From the NCBI GenBank assembly GCA_002329205.1, contig DCTC01000001.1, positions 14,794-78,793 of the forward strand: 64,000 nt of DNA, given 5' to 3'. The notes beneath the pieces are model-generated. The model was not told the origin of the DNA. It saw only the letters and a program-made list of their open reading frames with translations, and made no database searches. Of this stretch, positions 50,332 to 60,301 are shown one piece after another. A program made the translations under genes and the position numbers. The first letter of the stretch is position 1, and each line of letters starts with the position of its first letter. Source of the stretch: Candidatus Roizmanbacteria bacterium UBA1450 (GTDB taxonomy: Bacteria; Patescibacteriota; Microgenomatia; UBA1406; GWC2-37-13).

Positions 50332-52861
50332 CACCAATCTTGATCGAAGAGTCTCCTGATTTGCCTTTTTCATTCCAAGCTTGAATTTTTATTTCATATT
50401 TTCCGTTATCAAGTTCAAACGTTTCAGAAATTTCATCACGATCTTCCTTTATTACTTTTTCTTCTTTACCGTTGATCCAGATTTTGATTTCTTTAACAGG
50501 TTGAATTGATGTAATACGGGCTTTTACTTCAATCTTTTTATCACTCGTTTCGACTTTTGATTCATTTCCGGGATTTCTGATCGACACGACTACATCTTCT
50601 GAAGATGAATCAGAAGTCTCTGTCGGATATTTAAATTTATCATCATTCTGCTCACGAGCCCAGGCATCAATTGCTTCCTGCCATCTATTTTTACCGTCCC
50701 CTGAGATCGGATCATTCTCAGTAATAACAATGAAATCTTTTTCTTCATAGTTGCCTGACCGCACCTCGACATCATTGGCCAGCCTGCCGTTTGATTTTGA
50801 TAACTTCAATTTTTTATAAAAGGGTGAAACCTCTGTAGGGGCAGTTCCTTTTACATAATATTCTGATCGCTTGGGATACCCGTCCACAGGAAGGCCTCCC
50901 AGATATGCATCAATTTCCATAGCTTCTACATCATCAGGTTTCTCAATGATACCGTCATCATATTTTTTCAGCAAAGCAATCATCGTGTCATGCCAGATGG
51001 GAGATGCACCTGTAGCACCGGATGCAATATTCGGATTCATTTTTGAGTTATCATTATTACCCACCCAGACACCGAGAACAATTTCTCTGGTAAAGCCGAC
51101 AGCCCAATTGTCCCGTTTATCGTCAGTGGTACCGCTTTTGACTGCAACCGTTTTTCCAGAAATATTGAGATAAGAACTGGGCCCAAAGGTATCAACGCGT
51201 GCATTATTGTCAGACAGAATATGAGAAATAATAAAACTAATAGCAGGGGAGAGTACTTCTTTTTTCTTTTCATCTTTCTTTTTGTAAATAGTTTTTCCAT
51301 TGAAATCGGTGATTTCCAGGACTCCAATAGGTTCTACTCGACCACCGCCATTGGCAAATACGGAAAAAGCCTGTGTAAGATCAAGCAGGGTAGTTTCGCC
51401 CCCTCCCAGTGAAGCGGAAAGACCGAGATTATTCATGTTCTCAGTAGTCGGCTCGAGTGAATCAATACCCATATCGTAGCTTTTTTGCAGGAAGTCACGA
51501 AGACCAAGCATCGCAAGCATCTTGACTGCAGGAACATTGAGAGAATTTCCGAGAGCAAACCGGATCTGCACCGGTCCGCGGTATTTCCCATCATAATTTA
51601 CCGGGATATAGCTTTCTTCCGAACTTGAATCGGGGAATTCTGTCTTGACATCCATGATGACTGTTGATGCGGTGTACCCTTTCTCGAATGCAACAGCATA
51701 CTCAATCGGCTTCAATGTAGAGCCCGGTTGTCTACTCCCTTGAGAAACAACATCATATTTTCCGTATTCATCATTGTTGTAATCATATGATCCGACATAC
51801 GTAATTATTTCTCCTGTTTGCGGGTCCATCGCGACAAGAGCACCATTCCCGACATCATAATCCTCGAGTCCTTCGATTTCCTCCTTTACGATTTTCTCTG
51901 CCTGTTTCTGAAGATCGAGATCAAGCGTTGTCTTAATTTTTACCCCCTTGGTCAATAATGCTGCGCCGTATTCGTCTTCTATCTGTTTTCGAATATAAAA
52001 TACAAAATGCGGTGCGTTGATCGAAATTTTGGGAGAAGAAAATTTCACTTTATCAAGTTGTGTGAGAGCTTTTTCCCTTTCTTCTTTGGATATATATCCG
52101 TCTTCTTCCATACGGCGCAGAACATCTTTTGTACGACCTTTCCAGGCATCCTTTTTGCCGATAAACGGAGAAAAAACGGAAGGATTCTGAGGAAGACCGG
52201 CCAGGATAGCAGATTCGACTAAATTGAGGTCTTTCGGAGCTTTACCGAAATATCCCATAGATGCGGAACCAACTCCCACATAGGTTCCTCCGTAGGGAAC
52301 CTCGTTCAGATACATACCCAGAATTTCTTTCTTTGAATATTTTTTTTCGACCTCATAGGCGAGAATTGCTTCCTTTATTTTACGAGACAAACGACGTTCG
52401 GAAGTCAATAACACATTTTTTATGAGCTGCTGGGTAATGGTCGAACCTCCTTGGGGTTTACCGATGAGGCTGTTGAATGAGGCTCTTATAATACCATATT
52501 CTGACACTCCCTTATGTTCGTAGAACCGTTTGTCCTCTATAGCAACAGTCGCTTCCTGAAGGTGTTCAGGGATATCCTCTATCTCGACCGGGACTCTGTT
52601 TTCGTCTTTGAACATCTCATATATTATTTCTCCATTACGGTCATAAAAAATAGTTGAATTGCCTCTGCTCTCAGAGAGCTTGCCCGGTTGGGGAAGATCA
52701 CGTCCATACCATGCAAAAAGCGCGAATGCACCGATATATCCGAAAAGGATCATACCGATAATACCGATGACACCGTACATCATCAGCTTTTGCCTGTTGA
52801 GACCGGATAAGAGACCGAATGAAGGTCGACTGCTTCGCCTTCGTCGAGGGACATATGCCAT
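50312..52861 (-). CDS. Class A penicillin-binding protein (PBP1A-like)
   Basis: Bifunctional peptidoglycan synthase. The 849-residue protein has a basic N-terminus, one membrane span (about 29-52), a GT51 glycosyltransferase domain (VAIEDKRFYEHKGVSEYGII; GGSTITQQLIKNVLL), and a transpeptidase domain with SRQPGSTLKPIEYAVAF (SxxK), SLN and VKSGTTDDKRDNWAVGFT (KSGT). A C-terminal Ig-like module follows an acidic linker. TACAAT (52874-52869) lies seven bases before the ATG. It shows that the cell makes peptidoglycan. Confidence 0.93.
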   Translation of the reverse strand: MAYVPRRRRSSRPSFGLLSGLNRQKLMMYGVIGIIGMILFGYIGAFALFAWYGRDLPQPGKLSESRGNSTIFYDRNGEIIYEMFKDENRVPVEIEDIPEHLQEATVAIEDKRFYEHKGVSEYGIIRASFNSLIGKPQGGSTITQQLIKNVLLTSERRLSRKIKEAILAYEVEKKYSKKEILGMYLNEVPYGGTYVGVGSASMGYFGKAPKDLNLVESAILAGLPQNPSVFSPFIGKKDAWKGRTKDVLRRMEEDGYISKEEREKALTQLDKVKFSSPKISINAPHFVFYIRKQIEDEYGAALLTKGVKIKTTLDLDLQKQAEKIVKEEIEGLEDYDVGNGALVAMDPQTGEIITYVGSYDYNNDEYGKYDVVSQGSRQPGSTLKPIEYAVAFEKGYTASTVIMDVKTEFPDSSSEESYIPVNYDGKYRGPVQIRFALGNSLNVPAVKMLAMLGLRDFLQKSYDMGIDSLEPTTENMNNLGLSASLGGGETTLLDLTQAFSVFANGGGRVEPIGVLEITDFNGKTIYKKKDEKKKEVLSPAISFIISHILSDNNARVDTFGPSSYLNISGKTVAVKSGTTDDKRDNWAVGFTREIVLGVWVGNNDNSKMNPNIASGATGASPIWHDTMIALLKKYDDGIIEKPDDVEAMEIDAYLGGLPVDGYPKRSEYYVKGTAPTEVSPFYKKLKLSKSNGRLANDVEVRSGNYEEKDFIVITENDPISGDGKNRWQEAIDAWAREQNDDKFKYPTETSDSSSEDVVVSIRNPGNESKVETSDKKIEVKARITSIQPVKEIKIWINGKEEKVIKEDRDEISETFELDNGKYEIKIQAWNEKGKSGDSSIKIGVNEDWK

Positions 52862-52936
52862 AAGGATAATTGTAGCATATTACGTAAAAGTGGAACCTTT
52901 TAGACAGAAGCCAAATATGCTACAATAGTCATTATT

Positions 52937-53047
52937 ATGCGTATACTGAAGAAGATATTCAAACCTAAAAATGTGATCAGAGTCATAATGGCTATTGCGG
53001 CTCTGCTTCTTATCATCACCAGCTTTGCCCCGTTTTTTTATCTATAA
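52937..53047 (+). CDS. 36-residue single-span membrane peptide
   Basis: The ORF encodes a basic N-terminus (MRILKKIFKPKNVIRVI) followed by one hydrophobic segment (MAIAALLLIITSFAPFFYL). It lies between the divergent PBP and recG genes, and a TACAAT box (52921-52926) precedes its ATG by ten bases. Codon choice looks natural. No family is recalled with certainty. Confidence 0.5.
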   Translation: MRILKKIFKPKNVIRVIMAIAALLLIITSFAPFFYL

Positions 53048-53113
53048 CGGTTTATTCTGATCGGGTGAATTAACTATTTTTTCGTACTATGTTGTGAGCG
53101 ATATAATAATCAT

Positions 53114-55177
53114 ATGGATTTTCAAAAACCAATAGATTCTCTTCCCCGGACAAGTCCACGAACAATACAGCGGCTCCAAAAGCTCGAAATACACACGTAT
53201 TCCGATTTACTTCATTATTACCCTTTCCGGTATGATGATTATTCAACACGGGCCAAAATAGGGACTGTTCAGGCAGGAGAAACAGTGACAATAACAGGGA
53301 CAATTCAGACATTTCAAAATAGTTTTACCAAGCGTGGCTTTAAGCTTCAAAAAGCAATTATTTCTGACGAAACCGGAATAATAGAAGCAGTCTGGTACAA
53401 CCAGATGTATCTGACAAACGTACTGAAAGAAGGTATGCATATTGCGATTGCCGGCGTCATCGAACGATTCGGCAGAACGGTTACCATCAAGCCGCAGGAG
53501 TATGAAATCCTTTCATCTCTCCAGGATAAAACCATACATACAGGCAGACTTGTGCCGGTGTATTCACAAATATATGGACTATCATCAAAAACTATTCGTG
53601 AGAAAATTCTGTATGTTTTAGATTTATATAAATTAATCGATCCGAGTAATACTGAGTTCATACCCCATGATATTTTGGGGAAATACAATCTCATCGGGCA
53701 GCACCAGGCAATCAACTGGATACATCTTCCCCCCGGAAAAAAAGAACAGCAACAGGCGCAACGCCGAATCGGATTCAATGAACTTTTTATTCGTGTACTT
53801 TCATCTCATCTGGTAAAAGAGAAATGGAAACAGGAAACAACGACAACACCCATCACCATAACGAAATCGATTCAGGAACAATTGGACCGATTTATGAAAA
53901 ATCTTCCTTTTGAGTTAACTTCGGCGCAAAAGCGGACGACAGAGGAGATACTCTCAGATATTCAGAAAAAAACACCAATGAACCGATTTGTTCAGGGAGA
54001 TGTCGGATCAGGAAAAACAGTTGTCGCAGCCATTGCAGCATTTGTTACGCATCTCAACGGACTTCAAACACTCATCATGGCACCCACTGAGATACTGGCA
54101 CAGCAGCACTTCAAAACAATATCAACGCTTATCAATGATCCACATATCAAGATCGGGCTGCAAACCGGGTCGCACAAGTCAATTTCCAAAAAAAAATCTT
54201 CGTTGGAGTATGATATTGTAGTAGGGACACAGGCTCTCATTACCGAAAAATTGAATTTTGATCACGTTGGACTGGTGGTCATAGATGAACAACATCGTTT
54301 CGGGGTAAAGCAAAGAGCTATGCTGAAAGACAAAGGAATTAATCCTCATCTGCTGACTATGACGGCGACACCAATTCCACGTACAGTTTCACTTACATTG
54401 TACAGCGAGCTGGATCTTTCTGTTATTGACGAGATGCCCAAAGGAAGAAAGCCTATAAAAACCTACGTTACACCCCAGGAGAAGCGGGAGAAAGGGAATG
54501 AATGGATAAAAAAACAAATTCGCGAACAGGGAGCGCAAGTGTATATAATATGCCCGCTGGTTGAAGAGTCCGAATCGGAAACACTGAAATCAGTTCGTGC
54601 TGCCACCAAAGAATATGAATATTTAAAACATGAGGTATTTAGAGAATTCAATGTGGCACTTCTACATGGAAAAATGAAAGCAAAGGAAAAAGAAGAAGTC
54701 ATGAAGCAATATAAGGACAAAAAATATGATATTCTCGTTTCAACCTCTGTGGTGGAAGTAGGAGTAGATGTACCCAATGCGACAATTATGTTTATTGAAG
54801 GTGCGGAACGTTTCGGTATCGCACAATTGCATCAGCTGCGTGGACGTGTAGGGAGATCGGATAAGCAATCGTATTGTTTTCTGTTTACCAGTACAAAAGA
54901 AGCTGAGCAGAAGCATCGACTCCAATTTTTTTCATCAACCAATTCCGGATTGAAACTGGCTGAATATGATCTGAAACTGCGCGGTCCCGGAGATCTCTAC
55001 GGCACACAACAGCACGGGTATACTGATCTCAAACTTGCAGATATTACCGATTATCGGCAGGTCCATGATGTAAAAGATGCAGTTCAGACGTTTGTTAACA
55101 AGTATCATGTAAAGGATTTCTCAATTTTGAAACAAATGATAGATGAATATCAGGTGGATCAGATTAGCAGAGACTAA
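53114..55177 (+). CDS. recG: ATP-dependent DNA helicase RecG
   Basis: Reverses stalled replication forks and processes Holliday junctions. The 687-residue protein has the wedge OB-fold domain (residues about 55-150, AGETVTITGTIQTFQNSFTK), then the helicase core: Walker A VQGDVGSGKTVVAA, TATPIPRTVSLTL, motif II VVIDEQHRFGV (DEQH), and motif VI QLRGRVGRSDKQSYC. The length matches the family. TATAAT (53102-53107) lies six bases before the ATG. Confidence 0.95.
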   Translation: MDFQKPIDSLPRTSPRTIQRLQKLEIHTYSDLLHYYPFRYDDYSTRAKIGTVQAGETVTITGTIQTFQNSFTKRGFKLQKAIISDETGIIEAVWYNQMYLTNVLKEGMHIAIAGVIERFGRTVTIKPQEYEILSSLQDKTIHTGRLVPVYSQIYGLSSKTIREKILYVLDLYKLIDPSNTEFIPHDILGKYNLIGQHQAINWIHLPPGKKEQQQAQRRIGFNELFIRVLSSHLVKEKWKQETTTTPITITKSIQEQLDRFMKNLPFELTSAQKRTTEEILSDIQKKTPMNRFVQGDVGSGKTVVAAIAAFVTHLNGLQTLIMAPTEILAQQHFKTISTLINDPHIKIGLQTGSHKSISKKKSSLEYDIVVGTQALITEKLNFDHVGLVVIDEQHRFGVKQRAMLKDKGINPHLLTMTATPIPRTVSLTLYSELDLSVIDEMPKGRKPIKTYVTPQEKREKGNEWIKKQIREQGAQVYIICPLVEESESETLKSVRAATKEYEYLKHEVFREFNVALLHGKMKAKEKEEVMKQYKDKKYDILVSTSVVEVGVDVPNATIMFIEGAERFGIAQLHQLRGRVGRSDKQSYCFLFTSTKEAEQKHRLQFFSSTNSGLKLAEYDLKLRGPGDLYGTQQHGYTDLKLADITDYRQVHDVKDAVQTFVNKYHVKDFSILKQMIDEYQVDQISRD

Positions 55178-55315
55178 ATGCGTATGAGTGATTGAAAATA
55201 GCGTATTTGTTTCCAGGTATTTCGCACTGATCACCGATTACTTACACTTCTTGTTTTATCACCCTCCGCATGATATTATTACGATATCGAAATATAATTT
55301 TATTACAGTAATCCT

Positions 55316-55471
55316 ATGGCCCCTTTGCCCAAACGAAAACATTCAAAAGCACGAAAAGGAAAACGAGTTCTCGAAAGAAAATCAGAATCAACTCTTCCCG
55401 AACTTGTTGTGTGTCCTGAATGCGGAAAGAAAAAAATGCCGCACCGACAATGTAAAAATTGTGGAAAATAA
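55316..55471 (+). CDS. rpmF: 50S ribosomal protein L32
   Basis: A 51-residue protein, PLPKRKHSKARKGKRVLER at the N-terminus and CPECGKKKMPHRQCKNCG at the C-terminus, giving the CxxC...CxxC zinc site of the four-Cys L32. A TACAGT box (55304-55309) six bases before the ATG fits leaderless expression. The overlapping longer frame in another phase is a shadow. Confidence 0.93.
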   Translation: MAPLPKRKHSKARKGKRVLERKSESTLPELVVCPECGKKKMPHRQCKNCGK

Positions 55472-55555
55472 TATTACAAGACTGTAGGTGATAGGCGGTA
55501 TGTATTATATAAAAATAACTGTAACCTACAGCCCAGATATCACACTACCTACCCT

Positions 55556-55963
55556 ATGGACCCGCGACATCAAAAACGCCTTAATATCGTTCAAAATTTG
55601 TTTGCACAATCTTTTAGCAGTAGCGATACTGGCGGGAACCTACCTTTTCAGGATGAAGATCTGACAAAAAAAATCCTTTCACACCGTGAAGAAATTAATG
55701 ACTGCATTCAAAAGCACGCACCGAAATACCCTGTTGATAAAATTGCCAAGATTGATATGAGCATATTGCAGCTTGCAATATACGAATTGTTGTTTGAAAA
55801 GAAAAAACAACCAACAAAAGTTGTGATTAATGAGGCAGTTGAGCTCGCCAAAGAGCTCGGTAATGAGCGTTCATATGCTTTCGTCAATGCAGTCCTCGGA
55901 TCAGTGCTCAAAGATATTACCAATAATGATTCAAACGATGGAAAAAAATCTCAGTCGTCTTGA
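55556..55963 (+). CDS. nusB: Transcription antitermination factor NusB
   Basis: A 135-residue helical protein: RHQKRLNIVQNLFAQSF, IAKIDMSILQLAIYELLFEK and KVVINEAVELAKELGNERSYAF, the C-terminal NusB signature. It acts with NusE in rRNA antitermination. Its end overlaps rnc by about 26 bases. Confidence 0.93.
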   Translation: MDPRHQKRLNIVQNLFAQSFSSSDTGGNLPFQDEDLTKKILSHREEINDCIQKHAPKYPVDKIAKIDMSILQLAIYELLFEKKKQPTKVVINEAVELAKELGNERSYAFVNAVLGSVLKDITNNDSNDGKKSQSS

Positions 55964-56633
55964 AGAAAAAATTCAAATTGACTTTAAAAACAAGGAACTA
56001 CTTCGCAATGTGTTTGTACATCGCTCCTATCTGAATGAAAACCGAGAGTTTGAACTGCCATCCAATGAAAAGCTGGAATTTCTGGGAGATAGCGTCTTGT
56101 CGCTAGCAACATCCATCTATCTCTATCAAAAATATGCTCATCTGCAAGAAGGTGATTATACAGATATTAAGGCCTCAATAGTCCGAACCGAAAGCCTTGC
56201 CGAAGTAGCTCGGGAACTCAAGCTTGGAGATTATTTATACCTTTCGCACGGAGAAGAAAAGGGGAAAGGCCGCACGAAGACAAATATTCTTGCAGATGTC
56301 TTTGAAGCACTCATTGCTGCAATTTTTATTGATCAGGGATTCGATCGGGCTTATCAGTTTATAACGGAGCATTTATTTGCTGAACGGTTGGATTATATTG
56401 TCAATAACAAACTCTATCTTTCCCCGAAAAGCCGTCTACAGGAAATGACACAGGCTTTATACAAAGAACTGCCCGTGTATGAACTAATAGAGGCAACCGG
56501 CCCTGAACATAAAAAGACTTTTTCCGTTCATGTTCTGGTAAACGGTGAAATAAAAGGAAAAGGCGTCGGAAAATCTAAAAAACAGGCAGAAGAAAATGCC
56601 GCACAAAATGCACTGGAATTATTGACAAAATAA
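55938..56633 (+). CDS. rnc: Ribonuclease III
   Basis: Double-stranded RNA endonuclease for rRNA processing. The 231-residue protein has the catalytic motif NEKLEFLGDSVLSLA, DVFEALIAAIFIDQGFDRA and a C-terminal dsRNA-binding domain (KSRLQEMTQALYKELPVYEL; GVGKSKKQAEENAAQNAL). The start inside nusB (ATG 55938; an alternative ATG at 55926) implies coupled translation. Confidence 0.95.
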   Translation: MEKNLSRLEEKIQIDFKNKELLRNVFVHRSYLNENREFELPSNEKLEFLGDSVLSLATSIYLYQKYAHLQEGDYTDIKASIVRTESLAEVARELKLGDYLYLSHGEEKGKGRTKTNILADVFEALIAAIFIDQGFDRAYQFITEHLFAERLDYIVNNKLYLSPKSRLQEMTQALYKELPVYELIEATGPEHKKTFSVHVLVNGEIKGKGVGKSKKQAEENAAQNALELLTK

Positions 56634-56705
56634 CGATATAATAAGTTTTTCGTTCGGTTAGTAGACATATTTAAATAATTTTTTTACCAATTTAGTAATA
56701 TACAC

Positions 56706-56957
56706 ATGGCAGTAGCTTTACGGTTAATGCGATTCGGCAAGAGAAAACAGCCTTACTATCGTATTGTGGCTCTAGATAAGAGAAAGAAACGAGATGGATC
56801 TTATATTGAAAAAGTAGGTCTTTATCATCCGTTGGATGAAAAAAACAATATTCGAATAATCAAAGAACGTTTTGAATATTGGAGATCAAAAGGCGCACAA
56901 CTTTCTGAAGGACTTGAACGTCTTCTCAAAAATGAAAAAGACGTCGTTTACGAGTAA
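56706..56957 (+). CDS. rpsP: 30S ribosomal protein S16
   Basis: An 83-residue basic protein: VALRLMRFGKRKQPYYRIVA, followed by KRDGSYIEKVGLYHPL and the C-terminal RFEYWRSKGAQLSEGLERLL. Length is normal. It converges on the pilus operon with one base between stop codons. Confidence 0.96.
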   Translation: MAVALRLMRFGKRKQPYYRIVALDKRKKRDGSYIEKVGLYHPLDEKNNIRIIKERFEYWRSKGAQLSEGLERLLKNEKDVVYE

Positions 56958-56958
56958 A

Positions 56959-57576
56959 TTATTCGATCTTCTTCATTATTTCATTCAGAAAATCAATATC
57001 ATTTTGGTTTACTATGGCTGTATTTTCTGAACCTGTTGTAGAAAATGGTTTGTGTATCAGATTCACTCTGAAATTTATAGTTGCACCATCCTCATAAGTC
57101 ACTGTCACTTCTTCATTCGTAATCAATCGTCCACTCACGTAATTATAATCCCGCAGTAACGTCTCAATATCATCAGGATTCCCGCGAATGGATAATTCTA
57201 GAGACATTTTTTCATCCGTGGTATCGTCCAGATTGATACTATATGACTCTACTGAAACACCTGTTTCTGCTCCGAGTTTTTCCAAAGCCGCAATCACTTT
57301 GAAGTATGATTCTTCTTCAGGGATAAGCTGATCGAGTAAGGTATTATAGTTATCAATACTGCCTTCAAGGAGTTCTTTATTGTTTTGAATCAAGCCTGCT
57401 GATTGTTTTGAAGCTTCCAGTTCAAGCTTGGTGGTTTCCAGCTCCGAATATAAGCTGTATGTGTTGTAACCCAAGTAACCGACGAAAGATATCAAAACAA
57501 TATCCATGACAGCAAACAGAGCAATCGGCAAAAAATTTATGTTTAAAATAAATCGCTTAATTTTCTCCAGTTCCAT
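56959..57576 (-). CDS. pilO: PilO-like type IV pilus assembly protein
   Basis: A 205-residue protein with one N-terminal membrane span (about 14-37), a coiled coil (SELETTKLELEASKQSAGL) and a C-terminal ferredoxin-like fold region, the usual PilO layout. It forms the inner-membrane alignment complex with PilN and PilM. The ATG at 57576 is used; it overlaps pilN by 20 bases. Sequence similarity is low, so the call leans on order and topology. Confidence 0.78.
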   Translation of the reverse strand: MELEKIKRFILNINFLPIALFAVMDIVLISFVGYLGYNTYSLYSELETTKLELEASKQSAGLIQNNKELLEGSIDNYNTLLDQLIPEEESYFKVIAALEKLGAETGVSVESYSINLDDTTDEKMSLELSIRGNPDDIETLLRDYNYVSGRLITNEEVTVTYEDGATINFRVNLIHKPFSTTGSENTAIVNQNDIDFLNEIMKKIE

Positions 57577-58138
57577 GAGATTCCGGTGAGGTAAAGATTC
57601 CCTCAATTGTCAATAAATATCCTTCTTGATTCTGCTGTACAACATTAAAACCCGCAATGCTAATTTGTTCGAAACTGTCCTGAAATAACGGAGTTTCCAG
57701 TTCTTCGATAAACTGAAGTGCACCTTCGTAACTGCTAAAATTGACAGAAATTGATGTTTCTCTTGCATTGTTTACCATAAAACTCATCAGTTGTTCTTCA
57801 GGAGAAGTTTTACTGAAAATTTCTTTCAGAATAGAATAATATTGAAAGCTGTTTGCGTCTTCATCCATATAAGACTGTACAGTATTGTACTTGAATACAA
57901 AACGTTGAATTTCCTTAGAAAAAGACTGGTTGAGAAGAATATATCTGTTATAGTTTTTGATCGAGGTATCAACAGCGTTTTTCTCTCTGCGAAGGTAAAT
58001 AAATGTACCCCCGACAAGAAGCAACACAACCAAAGAAACGCCAAATGTCCACAGAGCAATTCTTCGGGCAAGGACATAATATGTCACTACCTTTTTTGAT
58101 GAGGATCTCTGGGAAAAGAGATTGAGCCTGCGTTTCAT
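57557..58138 (-). CDS. pilN: PilN-like type IV pilus assembly protein
   Basis: A 193-residue protein with a short cytosolic tail beginning MKRRLNLFSQ (the PilM-binding type of segment; PilN usually has an INLLP-like motif, here RLNLFSQ), one membrane span (about 27-50) and a periplasm-side-like domain. It overlaps pilM as ATGA and pilO by 20 bases. Confidence 0.78.
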   Translation of the reverse strand: MKRRLNLFSQRSSSKKVVTYYVLARRIALWTFGVSLVVLLLVGGTFIYLRREKNAVDTSIKNYNRYILLNQSFSKEIQRFVFKYNTVQSYMDEDANSFQYYSILKEIFSKTSPEEQLMSFMVNNARETSISVNFSSYEGALQFIEELETPLFQDSFEQISIAGFNVVQQNQEGYLLTIEGIFTSPESHGTGEN

Positions 58139-59151
58139 CGAATATGTGTCGCAATAACTGGTATAAACGTTGACAGTACTTGCGAAAATGTTTGGGTAAT
58201 GGTATTGGGTATCAGAATATTCGACAGTGGGAATGACTGAGTCGGTAGTGACAGCCGTTTTTGGACGGTTTCGTGAATATTGGCAATTTGATTATCATAA
58301 TTGAATAAATATATGTTTTTAATAGGAATATGATATTTCTCCTGTGTCAAAAGAATTGTTTTTTCCATTTCTGTAAACAGTTCATTGAGTACCGGATAAA
58401 TTATTGCATACACATTCACACTCCCGTTACTGCTGAGACCGATGGTCTTCAACGCTTCCATAGTTTTCTGATCACTCAGGTTGGTATTTAATTTCAAATC
58501 ACGGAGGATAATGTCATAACCGATTCGTGAGGATCTGGTTGTCTGAAAAAAGGGGAAAGCAGGATTGATTACATAGATGGAACTTCCGGAAAAACCAAAA
58601 TTCAGAATAAGTGCCGGCTCCTTAATAAATTTATAGAATTCCGTAAGGAATCTTCCCATTGCGGTCAGTTCATTCTCAAGTGACACCGGTTCCAGATTGG
58701 CGTATTCGACTGTTTTATAAATATGGTCAACAATCTTTTTCTGTGATGCAACAAAAAGGATCAATAGTTTCCCATTTGGAAGTTTGCTGATTATTTCGAG
58801 GTCTAGATATACTTCACTGATAGGCAGGGGTACAAATTCATCAGCCTGCAATCTGATTGCCTTTACCAATTCTTCTTCAGGCAAATTCGGCATCAATAGA
58901 AGCTGTGAGTAACTTAAGGCATCCGGAACGACTACATGCGCTTTCGTCGAGGAAATATTTAGCTGTGCATGGAGCGTACTCAAGAGCTTTGCTTCTTCCT
59001 GGGCTGATTTTTCATCAGGATTCGAATAAAAATTGGGGACTGTATTGTCGTATCCCAGAGAAAGAAGTTCAACCTTATTTTTCTTGGTTTCCAGATGAGC
59101 CAATCTCGTAAATTGCTCACTAATATCAATAGAAAATAAATTTGCTGCCAT
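58135..59151 (-). CDS. pilM: PilM-like actin-fold pilus assembly protein
   Basis: A 338-residue cytosolic protein of the actin/FtsA fold. It opens with FSIDISEQFTRLAHLETKKN (phosphate 1 region), has VVPDALSYSQLLLMPNLPEE and IRLQADEFVPLPISEVYLDL typical of PilM, and GYDIILRDLKL. It links the ATPase to PilN. Start codons of the three genes are coupled by overlaps. Confidence 0.85.
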   Translation of the reverse strand: MAANLFSIDISEQFTRLAHLETKKNKVELLSLGYDNTVPNFYSNPDEKSAQEEAKLLSTLHAQLNISSTKAHVVVPDALSYSQLLLMPNLPEEELVKAIRLQADEFVPLPISEVYLDLEIISKLPNGKLLILFVASQKKIVDHIYKTVEYANLEPVSLENELTAMGRFLTEFYKFIKEPALILNFGFSGSSIYVINPAFPFFQTTRSSRIGYDIILRDLKLNTNLSDQKTMEALKTIGLSSNGSVNVYAIIYPVLNELFTEMEKTILLTQEKYHIPIKNIYLFNYDNQIANIHETVQKRLSLPTQSFPLSNILIPNTITQTFSQVLSTFIPVIATHIR

Positions 59152-59196
59152 AGTCTAAGAGTAGCAGAGAAGAGTACTAAAAATCAATCAGCGTTA

Positions 59197-59805
59197 TTAT
59201 TGCCGCAACTTAACTTTCGTCTGATATTGCAGAGCAGTTACCCCCAGTGCCGGATTCGGAACTCTCCGATTGTATGTCACCGTATAGGAAAAACTCACTA
59301 CTGGTGCAGTATACGTAGATTTCATGACACAACCGATTTGGAAATCTGAAATATTGACACGAATATTATGAACTGTTACGTCAAATGAAGGTGAACCGTT
59401 GGCCCGGTATCGCAAATCATCTCCGTCCAGGACGTATTGAAACTGATCTGAATTTTCGTTCACAAATACAAAATCTCTTCCAATTTCACCTGTTACAGGG
59501 TCTGGTGTCGAAGAATTATAGCCGAGACCGGCATTATTGCAAATATTCTGCGGCACAGCAGAACTTTCAAATATTCCATCAGCATCGCTGATCATTCTGT
59601 CCCCTTCTCGCATAATCCGTTCCTTCATAAGCTGCATGATATAGTCGCCTTGCCGCTTGGTTTCAGTTATTTCATAGATTTTAATCTGCTGCTGGAGAAT
59701 AACATACAGAATACTGAACACTGCCGGCATAAGAATTCCGAGAAGTGCTATAACAACAAGAACTTCAATAATGGTATATGCTTTTTGAAATAGTTTCTTT
59801 TTCAT
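59197..59805 (-). CDS. Pseudopilin (GspJ/PilW-like)
   Basis: A 202-residue protein with a prepilin signal KKLFQKA|YTIIEVLVVIALLGIL, in which the residue before the cleavage site is Ala and the first mature residue Tyr instead of the usual Gly and Phe. The globular part has two cysteines (NNAGLGYN region and IGCVM). Its start is one base after the stop of the neighbouring pseudopilin gene. Confidence 0.8.
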   Translation of the reverse strand: MKKKLFQKAYTIIEVLVVIALLGILMPAVFSILYVILQQQIKIYEITETKRQGDYIMQLMKERIMREGDRMISDADGIFESSAVPQNICNNAGLGYNSSTPDPVTGEIGRDFVFVNENSDQFQYVLDGDDLRYRANGSPSFDVTVHNIRVNISDFQIGCVMKSTYTAPVVSFSYTVTYNRRVPNPALGVTALQYQTKVKLRQ

Positions 59806-59806
59806 C

Positions 59807-60301
59807 TTATTGCCATAATGAATAAACGGTATCTATTGTTTCAGTCCGCTGAACATTGTCTTCCATCCACGTGACAGTAATAGTCGCCGTTACACGAGTC
59901 GCTGTTCCTGCGACATCTTTGCGCATAGTCAGAGTTCGCCGGAATATCCTCGGATCCTGGGATCCGACTCCAGTAAATCCGCATGTTGATGTATTAAATA
60001 CCGGTAGAGATGCCAATGTATTTGCTATTGCTATCGCATTGTTTGCGCAATATGTTCTGCCCGCCACAGTAGCATAATTTTGAAATGCTACCCAATCTGC
60101 TTCTCGTTCGCCATCCAGCCATTCTTTCAAGTCCTGCACATAATGCGTCGCATACAATTTATGCTGATTGTAGGACATAGTATGGACAAGCTGCATGGTA
60201 AATCCGACAGCAGAAATGAGAACCAGACTTACCAAAGTCATAAATACAATAACCTCGACAAGACTGAACGCCTGCTGGTTTTGTTTAGTTTTAGCAGTCA
60301 T
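59807..60301 (-). CDS. Pseudopilin (GspI/PilV-like)
   Basis: A 164-residue protein with the signal KQNQQA|FSLVEVIVFMTLVSLVLI and a globular head with two cysteines. The start MTAKTKQNQQ at 60301 is favoured; a Met four codons upstream (60313) is possible. It overlaps the preceding pseudopilin gene by 11 bases. Confidence 0.8.
   Translation of the reverse strand: MTAKTKQNQQAFSLVEVIVFMTLVSLVLISAVGFTMQLVHTMSYNQHKLYATHYVQDLKEWLDGEREADWVAFQNYATVAGRTYCANNAIAIANTLASLPVFNTSTCGFTGVGSQDPRIFRRTLTMRKDVAGTATRVTATITVTWMEDNVQRTETIDTVYSLWQ

Noticed and set aside
55188..55487. 99-residue open frame between recG and nusB
   Set aside because: It overlaps rpmF in another phase, and L32 with its zinc cysteines is clearly the real gene.
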